From positions 1-64,000 of the forward strand of contig JAIEQJ010000004.1 in the NCBI GenBank assembly GCA_019747815.1: a DNA stretch of 64,000 nt, in the 5' to 3' direction. The notes below the pieces were generated by a model. It was not told the DNA's origin and ran no database searches. It worked only from the letters and a program-made list of their open reading frames with translations. This document shows, one piece after another, positions 61,203 to 64,000 of this stretch. Numbering within the stretch: position 1 is the first letter of the stretch; every line of letters starts with the position of its first letter. The stretch comes from Hyphomonadaceae bacterium. GTDB lineage: Bacteria; Pseudomonadota; Alphaproteobacteria; Rhizobiales; Hyphomicrobiaceae. The translations under genes were made by a program, and so were the position numbers.

Positions 61203-62249
61203 CTATTTCCTCGCGTGCCTGGCCTGCGCCTTCTCAATCTCCTTGAGCAGGGTGTCGAGCACGTTTTGGGAGTCGAACCGTCCCTTGTTGTCGGCCACCC
61301 ACTTGTCCCACACCGGCCGGCCGATCGTGGCGCTGAATGTCTTGAGATCGTCGGCGGAATAGACGATCTCGGTCAGCTTCGACCTGAACAGCGGCAGGTT
61401 CACCTTGTCGATCTCGACATAGGCGGTGATCAGCGCCGCATAGGCCGGCTCCTTGGCCTCGTCCAGGAGCTGCCGGTACTGCGGCGGCAGCTTGGCATAG
61501 GCGTCGCGGTTGATGACGGAGGCGCACTCCGTCGTGCCCGGCGACATGTTGGAGGTGAACCAGGTGGCCACCGTATGGATCTGGTAGGCGGCGTGGGCGT
61601 AGGTGTAGGGGAACGACACGGCATCCACCGTGCCGCGCTCGATCGCCGTATAGACCTCGGTCGCCGGCACGGTCGACAGCACGGCCCCCAGCCGGCCCAT
61701 GGCGTCGCCGATGCCGCCGCCGGCGCGCACGCGCAGGCCCTTCCAGCCGTCGAGCGACTTGGGCGGCGTGCCCTTGCCGAGGAACTCGTACTGCGGCAGC
61801 AGCCCGGACATGTAGGCGACCGCATTCCACTGCGCGAGGTCGGCGACGAAGGCGGGATGCTTCATCATCGCTTCGCGCACGTCCTTCGACACCTGCCAGT
61901 CGGCAAGCGCCAGGAAGGGCATGGTGAAGACCATCCAGGCCGGCACTTTGCCCGGGTGGTAGAAGTTGCAGAAGTCCGCCATCTCGAAGGCGCCGATCTT
62001 GATGCCGTCGAGGTTCTCCTTGTCCCTGGAGAGCGCCTCGCCGTAGTGCACCTTGATGGTGAACTTGCCGCCGGTCCGCTGGCTGACGACCTCGGCCACC
62101 TTCTCGATGCCAGCGGTGAACGCGCGCTTCTTGCCCCAGGTGGAGTGGTTCCACTCGACCTTGGGTCCGTCGACCGTCTGCGCGTGCACTGAGAACGGCA
62201 CCGACGCGGCCATAGCCGCAGCCAGCGCGGAAAGCGCCCCAATCCTCAT
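61203..62249 (-). CDS. dctP: TRAP transporter substrate-binding protein (DctP)
   Basis: 348-residue periplasmic protein. Signal peptide (GALSALAAAMAASVPFSVHA) then VEWNHSTWGKKRAFTAGIEKVAEVV, GGKFTIKVHYGEALSRDKEN, GWKGLRVRAGGGIGDAM (the conserved Arg that binds the ligand carboxylate) and VDAVSFPYTYAHAAYQIH. GGGAGGATTGCC before ATG 62249 fixes the start. First gene of dctP-dctQ-dctM. Confidence 0.92.
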   Translation of the reverse strand: MRIGALSALAAAMAASVPFSVHAQTVDGPKVEWNHSTWGKKRAFTAGIEKVAEVVSQRTGGKFTIKVHYGEALSRDKENLDGIKIGAFEMADFCNFYHPGKVPAWMVFTMPFLALADWQVSKDVREAMMKHPAFVADLAQWNAVAYMSGLLPQYEFLGKGTPPKSLDGWKGLRVRAGGGIGDAMGRLGAVLSTVPATEVYTAIERGTVDAVSFPYTYAHAAYQIHTVATWFTSNMSPGTTECASVINRDAYAKLPPQYRQLLDEAKEPAYAALITAYVEIDKVNLPLFRSKLTEIVYSADDLKTFSATIGRPVWDKWVADNKGRFDSQNVLDTLLKEIEKAQARHARK

Positions 62250-62572
62250 GGCAATCCTCCCACAAGACGCGCTCTTGCCGGCGCTGTCATCCGTTGGCTG
62301 CTGGAGTGTCGCAAATCGCGGGCAGGAGCACAACCGCATTGCGAGGTGCGCGGCCGATTGCAGTCGCGCGCACCTTGCGGCACGTGCCTGCGCGGCCGGA
62401 CGTTGGCGGATCGTCGGTGGCGTGTGCGTCGGTCGATGTCATCTCGGCGTGCCATCGCTGTCGCACAGCGGTCATATACCTCCACATTTCGTGAACACGG
62501 TGCCTCGCTGATGCCAATGTTCGCGGCTGTAAGGGGGCATGCACAAAGCAAGGCCACCCTGGAGTTCAGTGC

Positions 62573-62782
62573 ATGCGTACCGAACGTGACTGCAAGCTTG
62601 CCGAGGCGGACAACCGCATCGCCGAGGCCGAGCGCAACATCCGGCATGTCGAGTCGCTTCTGCCCCAGCTTACCGAACGGGGCTACTCGACAGCGGAGAT
62701 CGAAGGGCATCTGGATCTGATGGCGGAGGCGCTGCACCACCTGAAGGAGCAGCGCCGGCTCATCGCCAGCACATTGCATTAA
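62573..62782 (+). CDS. Small coiled-coil protein
   Basis: 69-residue, highly charged helical protein (CKLAEADNRIAEAERNIRHV, IEGHLDLMAEALHHLKEQRR) with regular hydrophobic spacing. Probably a short coiled coil. ATG 62573 has GGAGTTCAG upstream. No family recognised. Convergent with the DUF992 gene across a hairpin. Confidence 0.5.
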   Translation: MRTERDCKLAEADNRIAEAERNIRHVESLLPQLTERGYSTAEIEGHLDLMAEALHHLKEQRRLIASTLH

Positions 62783-62795
62783 GTCGGCGGACCTC

Positions 62796-62824
62796 TGGGG
62801 GGCAGTCCTCGCGGCTGCCCCCCA
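62796..62824. terminator. Hairpin between convergent genes
   Basis: Ten-base perfect stem TGGGGGGCAG/CTGCCCCCCA with a nine-base loop in the 55-bp gap between the small coiled-coil gene and the convergent DUF992 gene. No T-run on either side, so a weak or factor-assisted bidirectional terminator. Confidence 0.65.
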
Positions 62825-62837
62825 TGCCGGCGTCGCT

Positions 62838-63365
62838 TCAAGCCGGCGTCGAGAGCAGCTTGAGCTCCACGAGAATGATCACCGCGTCGGGCTGGGTCTT
62901 GCCTTCCGCCACCCGCCCCTCCTGCTCAGCCAGCGGTTGCAGCACGATCTGCCTGTTCTTCTCGCCGATCAGCGGAGCCGGTGCGCCGCCGCTGGCGCCG
63001 GCATCCACCGCATAGGCCTGGGTCAGCCAGCCGGGCGTCAAGGTGGTGGACGCCGGGCCCTTGACCGACAGCAGCACCGCGCCCTTGCCGAACAGCAGCT
63101 CGGCCTGTCCGACGCCTTGCACCGATCCGATGTAGGTCTCCTCCGGGCCATCCAGTCCGGGCCGGAACTCGCACAGGATGCCCCGCCCGGTTGCCGTGGA
63201 CGTGCCCTCTCCCTCTCCAATCAGAATGCACGTCAGCGTTCCAAGCTCCTGCATGCGCTCGTCGGGAGCCGTGATCGATTTTTGCGCTGCAAACCCGAGT
63301 GCTGCCGTCCATGCCCACCCTACCGTGAGCAGGAGCAAGGCGCGGATCTGCGATCTGCGTGCCAT
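62838..63365 (-). CDS. DUF992 domain exported protein
   Basis: 175-residue protein with signal peptide (IRALLLLTVGWAWTAALGFAA). The DUF992 domain shows ELGTLTCILIGEGEG, the second Cys in GRGILCEFRPGLDGPEETYIGSV and LTPGWLTQAYAVDAGASGGA. Two Cys probably form a disulfide. ATG 63365. Function of the family is unknown. The next gene upstream, on the same strand, is the SDH-family proteinase. Confidence 0.8.
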   Translation of the reverse strand: MARRSQIRALLLLTVGWAWTAALGFAAQKSITAPDERMQELGTLTCILIGEGEGTSTATGRGILCEFRPGLDGPEETYIGSVQGVGQAELLFGKGAVLLSVKGPASTTLTPGWLTQAYAVDAGASGGAPAPLIGEKNRQIVLQPLAEQEGRVAEGKTQPDAVIILVELKLLSTPA

Positions 63366-63449
63366 GGGACTACAACGGTCCGCCGCCACGCCGGTTCCGG
63401 CCTGTGGCCAAGCTCGCGTCAGGCGTTTGCGGGTCCCCGCGCGCGCCCT

Positions 63450-64000
63450 CTAGACGCGCCGCTGGCGGGGGAGGTCGATCGGCAGGTACTCGACGCCCGA
63501 TTGCTGGATCGGCTGCGGATAGAGCTTCATCAGTTCCATGACCGCGGCCGGCATGCCGACCTTGACCGGCAGGCCCAGCGCCGCAGCCTCGGTGGCGGTC
63601 AGGGCGTAGTCATGCGTCCAGTGTCCGCCGGCGAGCTTGGTGGCCAGCGCCTCCGCCGCGCCCTGCTCCATGCGCGGGGTCAACAGCTCGACCGCGCCGC
63701 GCTTGACCTGCGCCAGCGCCTTCTCGCTCACGTCCGCCAGCACCAGGGTCAGGTCGAACACCTCGGCGATCGGCTTGGAGTCGCGGGCCTTGACGATGCT
63801 GGCCGCCGGAAAGCCTGCAATCTGCGGATCGATGGGGCCGAGCACGGAGAACTCTCCCAGCACGATCTCGTCGGCCGCCAGCGCGATCAGCGTGCCGCCC
63901 GACATGGCATAGACCGGCACGTAGACGGTCACCTTGGCCGGGTGCGCCTCCACCGCCCGCGCGATCTGCATCGCCGCCAGCACCAGGCCGCCGGGCGTGT
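63450..64000 (-). CDS. SDH-family Clp-fold serine proteinase (5' end outside window)
   Basis: The C-terminal 183 residues are visible; the start lies beyond the window. TPGGLVLAAMQIARAVEAHPAKVTVYVPVYAMSGGTLIALAADEIVLG shows the Clp/crotonase core with candidate nucleophile Ser in AMSGGT, then SVLGPIDPQIAGFPA. MEQGAAEALATKLAGGHWTHDYALT is the helical C-terminus. Such proteins resemble SppA/ClpP-type proteases at or in the membrane. Partial gene, reading in from the right edge. Confidence 0.88.
   Translation of the reverse strand, partial: TPGGLVLAAMQIARAVEAHPAKVTVYVPVYAMSGGTLIALAADEIVLGEFSVLGPIDPQIAGFPAASIVKARDSKPIAEVFDLTLVLADVSEKALAQVKRGAVELLTPRMEQGAAEALATKLAGGHWTHDYALTATEAAALGLPVKVGMPAAVMELMKLYPQPIQQSGVEYLPIDLPRQRRV

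Overview
The window is high-GC (visibly around two-thirds G+C) chromosomal DNA. The mix of MucR/Ros zinc-finger regulator, DUF1491, DUF5330, DUF6456, DUF2076, DUF992, SufE, alphaproteobacterial zinc-ribbon DinB and Rhizobiales-style hairpin repeats points to an alphaproteobacterium of the Hyphomicrobiales (Rhizobiales). I cannot name the genus. No rRNA, tRNA, CRISPR array, intact insertion sequence or prophage was seen.

Layout. 1-945: a cluster of palindromic intergenic repeats, with related copies near 40.9 kb. 946-4511: a small membrane protein, a GST, dinB and a GntR/HutC regulator. 4584-12751: pxpC and pxpB on the minus strand, divergent from pxpA, which runs through translationally coupled junctions into npdG-cofE-cofD-cofC-fbiC, a complete-looking coenzyme F420 biosynthesis and reduction operon. 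12861-21999: a PLP-dependent enzyme, two glutaconate-type CoA-transferase subunits, an F420-type LLM oxidoreductase and a five-gene Liv-type ABC importer. 22576-23934: CitE-like lyase and MaoC hydratase. Together, 3.7-24 kb reads as one catabolic island: import, F420-dependent redox chemistry, ATP-driven lactam opening, CoA activation, hydration/lyase. A 16-bp operator-like motif occurs both in the pxpB/pxpA intergenic region and before the PLP-enzyme gene, which supports co-regulation.

From 23.9 kb the window is mostly housekeeping and envelope genes: a decayed ParD/ParE-type toxin-antitoxin pair, nadK, cutA, an unusual membrane protein with a primase-like C-terminal domain, a DSD1-family aldolase, DUF2076, oligopeptidase B, msrB, mucR, ruvC-ruvA (no ruvB follows), a TSUP permease, a DnaA-domain-IV-like/DUF6456/ParA group, sufE, DUF5330, a peptidoglycan-binding protein, DUF1491, an exported protein of unknown function, DUF1254/DUF1214, a PBP1A-type enzyme and a MotA/MotB-like pair.

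The last third holds an inositol monophosphatase, a two-CSD cold-shock protein, a sigma-like protein, a methyltransferase/MTHFR-like pair, a Sel1-repeat protein, a ThiE-like protein, class I fructose-bisphosphate aldolase, DUF3592, a three-gene TRAP transporter, a DUF992 protein and, cut by the window end, a Clp-fold SDH-family serine proteinase.
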